From the NCBI RefSeq assembly GCF_000740775.1, contig NZ_JFGS01000001.1:248001-312000 (forward strand): a stretch of DNA of 64,000 nucleotides, in the 5' to 3' direction. The stretch comes from Haematobacter missouriensis (GTDB lineage Bacteria > Pseudomonadota > Alphaproteobacteria > Rhodobacterales > Rhodobacteraceae). Of this stretch, positions 35,320 to 44,636 are shown in pieces. The number at the start of each line of letters is the position of its first letter. The first letter of the stretch is position 1. The translations under genes were made by a program, and so were the position numbers. The notes beneath the pieces were generated by a model. The model did not search any database. It saw nothing but the letters and a program-made list of their open reading frames with translations, and had not been told where the DNA came from.

Positions 35320-36003
35320 ATGCACGATCCAGACCGCTCCCCGCTCAATCCGCTGCCATTCGTCGTCTGGGTGTTGGCAGGCCCCGTCGCCGCCATAGAA
35401 CTTCTGCTGAGCTTGGCGGATCGGGGGATCGTCGGCGGCGGACTCGGCTTCACCTGGCGGGTGGAAGCAATCCAGCGGTTCGGGTTTTCGGGCCAGATCT
35501 TCGATTGGATGGTCGCCAACCACTTCTATCCGGCGGAGCAGATGATCCGCTTCGTGACCTATCCGTTCTTCCACGCGTCCTTCACGCATATGATGTTCGT
35601 GTTCGTCTTCATCCTCGCGCTTGGCAAGATGGTGGGGGAGGTATTCTCGACGGCTGCGGTGCTGGCGGTGTTCTTCGGCTCCGCCATCATGGGGGCGCTC
35701 GTCTTCGGGGTGCTGCTGGACGATCCCGCGTGGCTTGTGGGCGGATATCCGGCGGTCTACGGGCTGATCGGAGCGTTCACCTTCCTGCTCTGGATGCGGG
35801 CTGGGGGGCAGGGATCGGGGCGCCTGCGGGCATTCGGGCTGATCGGCACGCTGCTGGGTATCCAGCTCGTCTTTGGGGCGCTGTTTGGCGGATCCAACGA
35901 ATGGGTGGCGGACCTGTCGGGTTTTGCGACGGGATTCGGACTGTCATTCGTGGTCTGCCCCGGCGGCTGGCGCCGGGCGCTCGCTCTCATCCGTCAGCGC
36001 TGA
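35320..36003 (+). CDS. Rhomboid-fold membrane protein lacking catalytic residues
   Basis: 227 residues with about six hydrophobic helices. The rhomboid outline is clear: FFHASFTHMMFVFVFILALGK corresponds to the L1/TM2 region (FLHASxxHLxxNM). However, the serine motif GxSG is replaced by GGYPAVYG (Ser to Tyr, Gly to Pro), and the expected catalytic His before GG/SGFATGF is Asp-Leu (WVADLSGFATGF). The protease should therefore be inactive, as in iRhoms or derlins. An ATG three codons earlier (35311) is also possible. It converges with murJ, overlapping its 3' end by 10 bp. Confidence 0.8.
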   Translation: MHDPDRSPLNPLPFVVWVLAGPVAAIELLLSLADRGIVGGGLGFTWRVEAIQRFGFSGQIFDWMVANHFYPAEQMIRFVTYPFFHASFTHMMFVFVFILALGKMVGEVFSTAAVLAVFFGSAIMGALVFGVLLDDPAWLVGGYPAVYGLIGAFTFLLWMRAGGQGSGRLRAFGLIGTLLGIQLVFGALFGGSNEWVADLSGFATGFGLSFVVCPGGWRRALALIRQR

Positions 36004-37538
36004 CGGCGAGCCATCCTGAGCAGATCGGCGAGCTTCATGACGCCGAGTGCAATGGCGGTGACGAAGTAAACCGCCATTCCCGTGCCGCAAAGGATGAACA
36101 GCGCGAGCACGCGCGTGCCCTTCTGTGTGAGCATGCCATCCAGCACCTGCGTCGCGCCCCAAAGGAACAGCCCCATCACCACCGAGGCGATCAGGATACG
36201 CACGAGGTTCTTCAAGAACCGCGGGTCGAAGCGGACGGCTTCGCCCATGCTTCTGGAACCCCACCAGAGCTGGAACACCATCGCCCACGAGGCGGTCGTC
36301 GTGCCGATGGCTGCCGCGATGAAGCCCAGCCAGTAGGACAGGCCAAAGGCGAGCAGCGCGTTCACGACCATAGCCACGATGGCATAATGGAAGGGGCGGC
36401 GCGTATCCTCCCGCGCGTAGAACACCGGCTGGAGCACCTTCTGAAGCGTGAAGGCCGGCAGTCCCGCGCCATAGACGATCAGGGCCAGCGCGGTATTGGC
36501 CGAGTCCGCGGCCGTATATTGCCCCCGCTCGAAGATCACACTGATGATCGGCCCGGCGATGACGATGAGTGCTACCGCAGCGGGCAGGGTCAGGAACAGA
36601 GAGAATTCCCATGCGCGGTTATAGGCCGTGCGGCTGCCGCCGATATCACCCGCGCGGAGCCTGCGCGAAAGCTCCGCCGTCAGCACCACGCCCACCGCCG
36701 CAGCGACAACCCCGAGCGGGAGCTGATAGATGCGGTCGGCGTTGGACAGCCACGCGATCGCCCCGTCGTAATAGGAGGCGACCTGCCGCCCGACGACGAG
36801 GTTGATCTGCACGATCCCGCCCGCGAACACGGCGGGCATCGCGACACGCACCAGCCGCCGCATGTCGGGCGACAGCCGCGGCCATGACAGCCGCATGGAA
36901 TACCCTTCCTTCCGCGCCGCATGCCAGACCAGCAGGAGTTGCAGCACCCCCCCGACCGGGGTGGCCCAGCTCTGCGTCAGACCCATCTCCCAGCCGTAGT
37001 GAATGGACAGGCCGAAAGCGATCAGGAAGACGATGTTCAGCACCGCGGGCGCCATGGACGCGACGGCGAAGCGCCCCGTCGCATTCAGCACTCCCGACAG
37101 CATCGCGGTGAGTGAAATGAGCAGGATATAGGGGAAACAGATGCGCCCGAAGGTCACGGCGATATCGAACCGCTCATCTCCCTTGAAGCCGGATGCCATC
37201 GCCAGCACCAGCCACGGCATCGCCACGTGAGCGATCATCGTGAGCACGATCAGAACGGACGCGAGGCCCGAGAAGGCATCCTGTGCGAAACCTTTCGCAT
37301 CCTCCCCCGCCTCGATCTTCTTGGCGAAGATCGGCACGAAAGCGGTGTTGAACGCGCCCTCGGCAAAGATCCGTCGGAACATGTTGGGCAGGGAGAAGGC
37401 GACCAGAAACGCCTCCGCCACCGGGCCGGAACCCAGATAGGCGGCGATGATCACGTCGCGGATGAAGCCGAGCAACCGGCTGGCGAAGGTCCAGAATCCG
37501 ACGGTCAGGAAGCCGTGCAGCAGGCGTATCTGCCGCAT
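35994..37538 (-). CDS. murJ: Lipid II flippase MurJ
   Basis: MOP-superfamily flippase moving lipid II to the periplasmic face. 514 residues with about 14 hydrophobic helices. Conserved N-terminal stretch FASRLLGFIRDVIIAAYLGSGPVAEAFLVAFSLPNMFRRIFAEGAFN (Arg18/Arg24/Arg52-type residues) and SYYDGAIAWLSNADRIYQLPLGV in the middle. Coupled with glnD: the glnD stop is 1 bp from this start. This glnD-murJ-trpS neighbourhood recurs in alphaproteobacteria as I recall. Confidence 0.95.
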   Translation of the reverse strand: MRQIRLLHGFLTVGFWTFASRLLGFIRDVIIAAYLGSGPVAEAFLVAFSLPNMFRRIFAEGAFNTAFVPIFAKKIEAGEDAKGFAQDAFSGLASVLIVLTMIAHVAMPWLVLAMASGFKGDERFDIAVTFGRICFPYILLISLTAMLSGVLNATGRFAVASMAPAVLNIVFLIAFGLSIHYGWEMGLTQSWATPVGGVLQLLLVWHAARKEGYSMRLSWPRLSPDMRRLVRVAMPAVFAGGIVQINLVVGRQVASYYDGAIAWLSNADRIYQLPLGVVAAAVGVVLTAELSRRLRAGDIGGSRTAYNRAWEFSLFLTLPAAVALIVIAGPIISVIFERGQYTAADSANTALALIVYGAGLPAFTLQKVLQPVFYAREDTRRPFHYAIVAMVVNALLAFGLSYWLGFIAAAIGTTTASWAMVFQLWWGSRSMGEAVRFDPRFLKNLVRILIASVVMGLFLWGATQVLDGMLTQKGTRVLALFILCGTGMAVYFVTAIALGVMKLADLLRMARRQR

Positions 37539-37539
37539 T

Positions 37540-40353
37540 CTAGCTGCGCGCCCTCTCCGCCCCTTCGTCCACCGCTTGGCGGAGTTTCTTTTCCAGCGCC
37601 TCGGCGCGCTGCCGTGAATGGATTTTGAGACCGAACATGTCTTTCACGTAGAAGGTGTCCACGACCTGCGCGCCATAGGTCGCGATCTGCGCCGAGGCGA
37701 TGTAGATGTTGTTGGAGGCAAAAGTCCGCGCGAGATCGTAGAGCAGGCCCGGACGGTCGCGCGTATCCACCTCCACGATGGTGTAGATTTCCGATCCATC
37801 GTTGTCGATGGTGATCGCAGTCGGGAAATGAAATCCGCGTTCCCGCTTCTTCACCTTGTCGCGATCTTTCAGCGCCTCCCGGGCGACGACCTCACCCTTC
37901 AGCGTCCGCTCGATCATGTTGCGCAGACGCGGCAGCTTGCCGGGATCATAGGGTGCGCCCTCGGCATCCTGCACCCAGAAGGCGGCGGTGGCGTAGCCGT
38001 CCTTGGAGGTGAAGGTGCGGGCATCGACCACATTCGCCCCGACAAGCGCCAGCGCCCCCGCCAGCCGCGCGAAAATACCGGGATGATCCGCCAGGGCAAA
38101 GCACACGCGGGTTGCGTCCCGATCTTGATCCGGGGTCAGATCAATACGGATCTCATTATCGCTGATACCGCGGAGCTGGTGGGCGAACACTACCTGCGTG
38201 TCGAGCGGCAGCCCCTGCCAGTAGGGTCCATAGTGCCTCTGCGTCTCAGCCCGCAGATCCTTCCGGTCCCAGTCGGAGAGAGCGGCGCGGAGCGCCCGTT
38301 TCGCCTCCGCCTCCCGGTGGGGGCGATGCGCAGCCTCCAGCCCCATGTCCAGCACGGTCGCTGTCTCCCGGTAGAGCCGGTCGAGCAGCATGGCCTTCCA
38401 ATTGTTCCAGGTGCCGGGACCCACGCCGATGATGTCGCAGCAGGTGAGCAGGTAGAGCAGGTCGAGCCGCCGCCGGGACCGCACCGTCCGGGCAAAATCC
38501 CGCACCGTGCGCGGATCCGACAGGTCGCGTTTCTGCGCTGCATCCGACATGACGAGGTGGTTGCGGACCAGCCACTCGACCAGTTCCGACTCCTGCGCGT
38601 TCAGGCCCAGCCGCGGTGCCACACGCCGGGCGATCTGAGCGCCGAGGATGGAGTGATCCTCCGGCCGTCCCTTGCCGATATCGTGCAGCAGCAACGCCAC
38701 GTAGATCACCCGGCGGTTCACCGTGCCTTCGGCAGTGATATGCGTGGCGAGCGGCAGTTCACGCGCCAACTCCCCTCGCTCTATCATCGCGAGGGTGGAG
38801 ATGCACTGAATGGTGTGCTCGTCCACCGTGTAATGGTGATAGACGTTGAACTGCATCATCGCAACGATCGGCTCGAATTCGGGCATGAAGGCCGCCACGA
38901 CGCCGAGTTCATTCATCCGGCGCAGGCTCCGCTCCGGGTTGCCGTGCTTCAGCAGCAGGTCGAGGAAGATGCGGTTCGCCTCCCTGTCCTGACGCATGTC
39001 CTCGTCGATGAGGTCGAGATGCGCGGCGACGAGCCGCATGGCGTCGGGATGGATCAGGTGGCCGGTCCGCAGACCTTCCTCGAAAATCCGCAGCAGGTTC
39101 AGCTTGTCCGACAGGAACCCCTTCTCATCGGCGACGGCGATGCGGTTGTGGCGGAGAACATAGCCCTCATGCAATCGTTTCGGGCGCCGGAACAGCCCTA
39201 CGGTGACAGGGGTAGTCTTGACGTGCCGTGCCTCGAGCGCGGTCAGGAAGATACGCGTGAGTTCGCCCACCTTGGTCGCATGGCGGAAGTAGTCCTGCAT
39301 GAAGAACTCGACCGCACGCCGCCCCGCGCCGTCCTGATAGCCCATGCGGGGGGCCACCTCCAGTTGCAGGTCGAACGTCAACTGGTCCGTCGCGCGTCCC
39401 GTCAGGTAGTGCAGGTGACAGCGCACCGCCCAAAGAAACCGCTCCGCCCGGTCGAACGCCGCGAACTCATCCGCCGTGATGAGGCCGAGCCCGACGAGAT
39501 CACACACCTCCTCCACGCCCGTCACGTATTTCGCGATCCAGTAGAGCGTCTGGAGGTCCCGCAGGCCCCCCTTGCCCTCCTTCACATTAGGCTCAAGCAT
39601 GTAGCGCTGGCCCTGCCGCTGGTGCCGCTCGGTGCGTTCGGCGAGCTTGGCTTCGACGAATTCCGCGGCGGTGCGGGAGAAGAGCTCCTTGCGCAGCCTG
39701 CCGTGGAGCATCTTGGCCTGGCCCTTGTCACCGGTGATGTAGCGCTCTTCCAGCAGGGCGGTCCGAACGGTGATATCCTCGCGCGCCTGGCTCAGACATT
39801 CGGCGATGGAGCGGCTGGCGTGCCCGACCTTCAGCTTCAGATCCCAGAGGATGTAGAGCATGGATTCGATCAATGTCTTGACCGTCCCGTTCTCTGCATC
39901 GGGCGTCAGGAACAGCAGGTCCACATCCGAGAAGGGGGCCATCTCCCCGCGTCCGTAACCTCCAACCGCAAGTAGAGTGACCTTGCGATCATCCAGATTT
40001 TCGGCGGGGAGAAGGTGGCGCCGCACCACCTCCAGCGCTGTCTGCACCACCTGATCAGTCAGCCAGCTCATGGAGGCGACGGTGATGTCGGAGGCCAGCG
40101 GCGTGGCCAGAAACGCTTCCCTGATCTCGTTGAAGCCGCGCTGGCGTTCCGCACCGATCCGGGCAACGGCGACCGCACGAAGGGCGCGCGCATCGGGCGC
40201 CGACAGATCGGCGATCTCGGTCTCTATCTGCGCCAGCACTGCCTCGGCGTCGAACAGAGCGACCTCCGGCAGTATGAGTGTTACAGCCGTGGTATCGCTT
40301 TGCGGCGTTGCTGCCGCATCAGGAACCGGCACCGCTGAAGCTTCTGGGCGCAT
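37540..40353 (-). CDS. glnD: [Protein-PII] uridylyltransferase/uridylyl-removing enzyme GlnD
   Basis: Primary glutamine sensor; uridylylates PII at low nitrogen and reverses this at high nitrogen. 937 residues. Nucleotidyltransferase domain (about 120-260; GGYGRGEMAPFSDVDLLFL), a helical GlnD domain, an HD hydrolase domain (about 510-640; LLHDIGKGRPEDHSILGAQIA) and two C-terminal ACT domains (about 745-825 and 850-930). The ATG at 40353, with GAGGTGG upstream, overlaps the end of the lipoprotein gene by 35 bp; the longer frame would run deep into that gene. Confidence 0.95.
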   Translation of the reverse strand: MRPEASAVPVPDAAATPQSDTTAVTLILPEVALFDAEAVLAQIETEIADLSAPDARALRAVAVARIGAERQRGFNEIREAFLATPLASDITVASMSWLTDQVVQTALEVVRRHLLPAENLDDRKVTLLAVGGYGRGEMAPFSDVDLLFLTPDAENGTVKTLIESMLYILWDLKLKVGHASRSIAECLSQAREDITVRTALLEERYITGDKGQAKMLHGRLRKELFSRTAAEFVEAKLAERTERHQRQGQRYMLEPNVKEGKGGLRDLQTLYWIAKYVTGVEEVCDLVGLGLITADEFAAFDRAERFLWAVRCHLHYLTGRATDQLTFDLQLEVAPRMGYQDGAGRRAVEFFMQDYFRHATKVGELTRIFLTALEARHVKTTPVTVGLFRRPKRLHEGYVLRHNRIAVADEKGFLSDKLNLLRIFEEGLRTGHLIHPDAMRLVAAHLDLIDEDMRQDREANRIFLDLLLKHGNPERSLRRMNELGVVAAFMPEFEPIVAMMQFNVYHHYTVDEHTIQCISTLAMIERGELARELPLATHITAEGTVNRRVIYVALLLHDIGKGRPEDHSILGAQIARRVAPRLGLNAQESELVEWLVRNHLVMSDAAQKRDLSDPRTVRDFARTVRSRRRLDLLYLLTCCDIIGVGPGTWNNWKAMLLDRLYRETATVLDMGLEAAHRPHREAEAKRALRAALSDWDRKDLRAETQRHYGPYWQGLPLDTQVVFAHQLRGISDNEIRIDLTPDQDRDATRVCFALADHPGIFARLAGALALVGANVVDARTFTSKDGYATAAFWVQDAEGAPYDPGKLPRLRNMIERTLKGEVVAREALKDRDKVKKRERGFHFPTAITIDNDGSEIYTIVEVDTRDRPGLLYDLARTFASNNIYIASAQIATYGAQVVDTFYVKDMFGLKIHSRQRAEALEKKLRQAVDEGAERARS

Positions 40354-41515
40354 TTTCCACCACCTCGACCCTGTTGTCGCGGAGTTGCGCAACAGCCAAT
40401 GCCCTTTGGTTACTGCCGTCTGCGGTGAATCGGAAGACGCCATTCGCACCGACGAAGCCGGAGGGCTGGGTCAGGGAGGCCCGGCCCAGCGGATCCGCCC
40501 GTCCCGAACGAACAGCGGCGCCGATGGCGGCCATACCGTCATAGGCCAGCGCGGCAAGCGGATGGGGTGCAGCGCCGTAGGCCCCCGCATAACGGGCATT
40601 GAACTGCGCCGTGATGGCGGGATCGGGCACAGCGAAATACCCTCCCTGAAGCGACGGCGTCGTGACCGCGCTTGCGGGCACGTCCCAACGCGTCAGGCCG
40701 TAAAACGCGGTGACGTTGGGGTCGATACCGTTGTCGCGCAGAAGTTGCGTCAGCATGGGCAGTGCGCCCGCTGTCCCCGCGGTAAAGAACACACCGCTCG
40801 CACCGGTATTACGCACGGTGGTGGCGATATTCGGCGCGGCGGCCGTCACGCCCTGCTGCGACAGCTCATAGCTCTCAGCGCCGGCGACGCGGATGCCATT
40901 GGCGGCGGCGGCCGTTTCGATCGCCCGACGCCCCACCTGACCGGAGGCGTCAGGATCGCTCACCACGACGATGTCGCGACGGCCCTGACCTGCCGCGAAC
41001 CGCATCAACCGATCGGCGGAGTTGGCGAATGTCTGGCCCAGAACGAAGACGTTCCCGCCAGCGATATCGGAATTGTTGGAGAAGCTGAGCACGTTTATCC
41101 CGCGAGAGGCAACAGCGCTTCCCGCAGCGTTGGCATCCTGCGCATGGATCGGTCCCAGAATGATCTTCGCGCCTTCATCCACGGCTCGCATCGCCATGGC
41201 GGAGGCTTGTGTGGGACTGCCCGCGGTATCATAGACCCGCAGATCGATACTTACCCCCTGAAGATCAGCGATGGCCAGACGCGCCGCGTTTTCGAGGTTC
41301 TGTGCAACCAGCCGGTCGCTCGCACTCGCGCTCTGCGGCAGGAGCAGGGCGACCTGAACCGCCTGAGAGGGATTGACGGTGCCCCGGCTGACGTTGCCGG
41401 TCGGCGCACAGGCCGCAAGCGCTCCGGCCGCCAGAAGTCCGGTTGCGCTGCGGAAGAGGTTGCGGATGCCGATCGGGCGGGTGAAAAACGGGCGACGTGT
41501 CACGGCGTCGGTCAT
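40319..41515 (-). CDS. LppC-like lipoprotein (penicillin-binding protein activator, Leu/Ile/Val-binding fold)
   Basis: 398 residues. N-terminal basic region, hydrophobic stretch and lipobox LAAC (cleavage before the Cys of LAACAPTG), so a lipid-anchored envelope protein. The mature part is a type-1 periplasmic-binding fold resembling the C-terminal domain of LpoA (VALLLPQSASASDRLVAQNLENAARLA, then ILGPIHAQDANAAG). It lacks the N-terminal TPR domain of enteric LpoA. Activation of PBP1A is therefore an inference from family, supported by a PBP1A gene 9 kb away. It is the first gene of the unit that leads into glnD, with AGAGGGA before the ATG. Confidence 0.82.
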   Translation of the reverse strand: MTDAVTRRPFFTRPIGIRNLFRSATGLLAAGALAACAPTGNVSRGTVNPSQAVQVALLLPQSASASDRLVAQNLENAARLAIADLQGVSIDLRVYDTAGSPTQASAMAMRAVDEGAKIILGPIHAQDANAAGSAVASRGINVLSFSNNSDIAGGNVFVLGQTFANSADRLMRFAAGQGRRDIVVVSDPDASGQVGRRAIETAAAANGIRVAGAESYELSQQGVTAAAPNIATTVRNTGASGVFFTAGTAGALPMLTQLLRDNGIDPNVTAFYGLTRWDVPASAVTTPSLQGGYFAVPDPAITAQFNARYAGAYGAAPHPLAALAYDGMAAIGAAVRSGRADPLGRASLTQPSGFVGANGVFRFTADGSNQRALAVAQLRDNRVEVVENAPRSFSGAGS

Positions 41516-41630
41516 GCGGCTATCCCTCTGGCTGACGGCCCGTTGGGGCCGGGCGTTCAAGCGAAGTCTAGGGCGACCTCCCGGAAATGCTAGGCGGGGC
41601 GGGCGCATAAGTAAACAGAAGGCGGCAAAG

Positions 41631-42503
41631 ATGCATTCCATCGGCGAAAGGGGGCCGCTCGCGCCCGGCCTGTATTTCATCGCGACGCCGATCGGCGCCG
41701 CGCGGGATATCACCTTGCGCGCGCTCGACATCCTGGCCACGGCGGATGTTCTGGCGGCGGAAGATACCCGGACCCTGCGGCACCTGATGGAGATCCATGG
41801 CATCGCGCTGGGTGACAGGCCGCTCGTCGCCTATCACGATCACAATGGAGAGGTCGCGCGGCCGCGCCTGCTTCGGGCGCTGGGGGAGGGGAAATCGGTG
41901 GCGTATGCTTCGGAAGCAGGGACGCCGCTGGTTGCCGATCCGGGATTCCAGCTTGGCCGCGCCGCGATTGCGGAGGGATTCGCCGTCACTTCCGCGCCCG
42001 GGCCATCGGCGGTCCTCGCGGCGCTGACTGTCTCCGGCCTGCCCAGCGACCGCTTCCTGTTCGCAGGTTTTCTTCCTCAGCAGGGCGGCCCGCGGCAGAG
42101 GGCGCTGGCAGGGCTCTCCGAGATCGCCGCGACGGTGATTTTCTATGAATCTCCCAAACGCGTTCACCGATTGTTAGGGGAATTGAGCGCATCCTGGGGA
42201 AGAGAGCGTCAGGCGGTCGTATGCCGCGAACTCACCAAGAGGTTTGAAGAGGTGAGCCGCGGCACATTGGGGGAGTTGGAGGAGGCTTTCGCCGGGCGCG
42301 ATGTAAAGGGGGAGGTCGTGGTTCTGGTGGATCGGCCGGGCGAAGGGCAGGCAGACCCGGCGGCGGTGGAGGAAGCATTGCGGGAGGCTTTAGGGCGTTT
42401 GCGGGTGAAGGACGCCGCTGCGGAAGTTGCCTCGAGATTCAATCTGCCGCGGCGCGATGTCTATCAGACGGCGCTCACACTTCAGGGCGAGAACAAGGAT
42501 TAG
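41631..42503 (+). CDS. rsmI: 16S rRNA (cytidine(1402)-2'-O)-methyltransferase RsmI
   Basis: 290 residues, tetrapyrrole-methylase fold using SAM. Conserved stretches: GLYFIATPIGAARDITLRALDILATADVLAAEDTR at the start, SEAGTPLVADPGF, APGPSAVLAALTVSGLPSDRF, FYESPKRVHRLL and RELTKRFEEVSRGTL. Normal length. Start ATG 41631, divergent from the lipoprotein gene. The yraN start follows the stop by one base, so these two are coupled (a very common pair in proteobacteria). Confidence 0.96.
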   Translation: MHSIGERGPLAPGLYFIATPIGAARDITLRALDILATADVLAAEDTRTLRHLMEIHGIALGDRPLVAYHDHNGEVARPRLLRALGEGKSVAYASEAGTPLVADPGFQLGRAAIAEGFAVTSAPGPSAVLAALTVSGLPSDRFLFAGFLPQQGGPRQRALAGLSEIAATVIFYESPKRVHRLLGELSASWGRERQAVVCRELTKRFEEVSRGTLGELEEAFAGRDVKGEVVVLVDRPGEGQADPAAVEEALREALGRLRVKDAAAEVASRFNLPRRDVYQTALTLQGENKD

Positions 42504-42504
42504 C

Positions 42505-42858
42505 ATGGACGGCGCAACGCGATATCATTCGGGGCTGGCGGCGGAAGCTTCTGTCCTTCGGCACTATGTTCGGTTGGGCGCACACTGCCTCGCGGAGCGC
42601 TGGCGCGGGCGCGCGGGCGAGATCGACCTCATCTTCCAGCAGGGTGAGGACGTGATCTTCGTCGAGGTGAAAAGAGCGGCGACCATTGCGCGTGCCGCCG
42701 AACGTCTTGCGCCCCGGCAAAGCATGCGACTGCTGCGCGCGGCTGAGGAATACCTTTCGCAATTGCCGGCGGGCCTGTCCTCTCCTTCCCGCTTCGACGT
42801 GGCGCTCGTGGATGCCACGGGTCGTGTCGAAACGCTGCAAAACGCGCTGATGGCCTGA
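42505..42858 (+). CDS. YraN/UPF0102 endonuclease-fold protein
   Basis: 117 residues with the PD-(D/E)XK nuclease-like core RAGEIDLIFQQGEDVIFVEVKRA: E and D in GEIDLI and E-x-K in VEVK. The gene starts one base after the rsmI stop (TAGCATG). The function is unproven; the family often accompanies rsmI. Confidence 0.9.
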   Translation: MDGATRYHSGLAAEASVLRHYVRLGAHCLAERWRGRAGEIDLIFQQGEDVIFVEVKRAATIARAAERLAPRQSMRLLRAAEEYLSQLPAGLSSPSRFDVALVDATGRVETLQNALMA

Positions 42859-42924
42859 GGCGGGCCGATTGCATCGCAGCCGGGCTTGCGTCATTCAGGG
42901 GCAGAAGCTTCTCGGGAGACAGGC

Positions 42925-43869
42925 ATGACCCTGAACGTCGCCATTCAGATGGACCCGATCGGTCCGGTCAACATCGATGCGGACAGCACCTTCCGCATTG
43001 CGGAGGAGGCGCAGAAGCGCGGTCACCGTCTGTTCTATTATACTCCGGATAAACTCTACTTCCGGGAAGGGGAGGTCAGGGCGAAGGGGCACCCGCTGAC
43101 GGTCCGCCGTGTGAAAGGCGATCACTTCACGTTGGGCGATCTGGGGGACGTGCGACTTTCCGACTTCGACGTGGTCTGGCTCCGGCAGGATCCGCCCTTC
43201 GATATGGCCTATATCACCACGACCCATCTGCTTGATCTCATTCATCCGGAAACGCTGGTGGTGAATGATCCCTTCTGGGTGCGGAATGCGCCCGAAAAGC
43301 TGCTGGTTCTCCAGTTTCCCGACCTGACGCCGCCGACCGCCATTGCCCGCGATCTGGACACGATCCGTGCCTTCAAGGCAGATCATGGGGATGTCATCCT
43401 GAAGCCGCTTTACGGCAATGGTGGCGCAGGGGTGTTCCGGCTGGACGAGAATGACCGGAACCTCTCTTCGCTCTATGAGCTGTTCACGGGCTTCTCGCGG
43501 GAGCCGCTGATCGTTCAGAAATTCCTTCCTGCAGTGGCAAAGGGCGACAAAAGGATCATTCTCGTGGACGGAGAGCCGGTCGGCGCGATCAACCGAGTGC
43601 CGCAGGCGGGGGAAACACGTTCCAACATGCATGTCGGCGGCAGGCCGGAGAAAGTCAGCCTCACAGAGCGGGACAGAGAAATCTGTGCGGCGATCGGGCC
43701 AACCCTGCGAGAGAAGGGGCAGATTTTCGTGGGAATAGATGTCATCGGCGACTGGCTCACGGAAATCAACCTCACCTCCCCCACGGGGATACAGGAACTT
43801 GAGCGCTTCGATGGCACGAATACTGCTGAGGTGATCTGGAAGGTGATCGAGGCGCGCGTCAGCCGCTAA
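42925..43869 (+). CDS. gshB: Glutathione synthetase
   Basis: Joins gamma-glutamylcysteine and glycine to give glutathione. 314 residues of the prokaryotic ATP-grasp type. Landmarks: [15 protein letters not shown] at the N-terminus, [44 protein letters not shown], the ATP-grasp loop [16 protein letters not shown], and [21 protein letters not shown]. Start ATG at 42925 after GGGAGACAGG. Confidence 0.96.
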   Translation: MTLNVAIQMDPIGPVNIDADSTFRIAEEAQKRGHRLFYYTPDKLYFREGEVRAKGHPLTVRRVKGDHFTLGDLGDVRLSDFDVVWLRQDPPFDMAYITTTHLLDLIHPETLVVNDPFWVRNAPEKLLVLQFPDLTPPTAIARDLDTIRAFKADHGDVILKPLYGNGGAGVFRLDENDRNLSSLYELFTGFSREPLIVQKFLPAVAKGDKRIILVDGEPVGAINRVPQAGETRSNMHVGGRPEKVSLTERDREICAAIGPTLREKGQIFVGIDVIGDWLTEINLTSPTGIQELERFDGTNTAEVIWKVIEARVSR

Positions 43870-43886
43870 AATCGATCTTTAGGGCG

Positions 43887-43911
43887 GGAACCGTCTTCGG
43901 TGTTCTGCGTT
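43887..43911 (+). promoter_or_regulatory. EcfG-type general stress promoter (GGAAC-N16-CGTT)
   Basis: GGAAC at 43887-43891 and CGTT at 43908-43911, with a 16-bp spacer. This matches the consensus of the alphaproteobacterial general stress sigma factor EcfG. It lies about 37 bp before the ElaB-like gene, leaving a plausible leader with AGGAGA. The downstream genes are of stress-associated families. Confidence 0.5.
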
Positions 43912-43947
43912 GGCCCCGCAGAACAAATGCTCCCTCAGGAGAAACCG

Positions 43948-44238
43948 ATGACTAAGACCGATGATATCCGCCGCTCGATCGAGAGCCAGATTTCCGACCT
44001 GCAGGATCAGCTGCACAGCCTGCGCGGCGACCTTTCGGAGCGGGGGCACGAATTTTATGATGCGGCGCAAGATCATGCGCATGTGGCGGCAAAGCAATTC
44101 CGTAAGCAGGCGCGTGTCATGGGTGACGTCGCGCGCGATAACCCGGGTAGCGCCGCGACGATCCTGTCGGTCGTGGCGCTGACGTGCCTAGGCCTTGGGT
44201 ATCTTGCAGGCCGTTCCTCCGCCGAAGATCACTGGTAA
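43948..44238 (+). CDS. ElaB/YgaM/YqjD-like (DUF883) small membrane-anchored protein
   Basis: 96 residues: an N-terminal amphipathic, coiled-coil-like helix (about 5-65) rich in charged residues, a DNPGSAATILSVVALTCLGLGYLAGRSS C-terminal membrane segment and a short tail. DUF883 proteins of E. coli (ElaB, YqjD) are stationary-phase, ribosome- or membrane-associated proteins, which fits control by a general stress sigma factor. AGGAGA precedes the ATG. Confidence 0.8.
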   Translation: MTKTDDIRRSIESQISDLQDQLHSLRGDLSERGHEFYDAAQDHAHVAAKQFRKQARVMGDVARDNPGSAATILSVVALTCLGLGYLAGRSSAEDHW

Positions 44239-44327
44239 GACTCGATCAGATTCTTCCGATCTGCGTGGCGGCCAGATCGGTTTCTTGAAAGACCGCCGAA
44301 TTCTTGCCTTCAGGCTAGGAGGAATGG

Positions 44328-44588
44328 ATGGAAGGTTCTGCTCAGGTCGGCTGGATCGCAGCGATCATCATAGGCGGTATCGCCGGTTGGGCCGCATCTG
44401 CCCTTATGAAAAGCGATACGGGTGTTTTTCTGAACATCATTCTGGGCATAGTCGGCGCGGCGGTTGCTAGCTTCTTGCTTGGCTTCTTGGGCGTCGGTTT
44501 CGGCGGTTGGCTGGGCTATCTCGTTGCCGGTGTGATTGGCGCGTGCATTCTTATTGGACTGGCGCGAATGCTTCGCGGAGCGCGATAG
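44328..44588 (+). CDS. GlsB/YeaQ/YmgE family stress response membrane protein
   Basis: 86 residues in three hydrophobic helices with glycine zippers (GWIAAIIIGGIAGWAASALMK, then FLNIILGIVGAAVASFLLGFLG, and LVAGVIGACILIGLARML). This family of transglycosylase-associated-named small proteins is found widely among stress-induced genes. AGGAGG five bases before the ATG. It lies 89 bp behind the DUF883 gene with no terminator between them, so the two may be cotranscribed. Confidence 0.87.
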   Translation: MEGSAQVGWIAAIIIGGIAGWAASALMKSDTGVFLNIILGIVGAAVASFLLGFLGVGFGGWLGYLVAGVIGACILIGLARMLRGAR

Positions 44589-44610
44589 GATTATCTTTTT
44601 GAAGAAGCTG

Positions 44611-44636
44611 GCGCGGGCTTGGTCCCGCGCGTTTTT
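44611..44636 (+). terminator. Intrinsic terminator after the GlsB-like gene
   Basis: Perfect 7-bp GC stem GCGCGGG/CCCGCGC with the loop CTTGGT, followed by GTTTTT. Its T-tract reaches the convergent recJ stop codon. Confidence 0.8.

Noticed and set aside
37618-39975. 785-codon open frame antisense to glnD
   Set aside because: Shadow of glnD, with repetitive Val/His/Arg/Asp composition and no motif. GlnD is complete on the minus strand.
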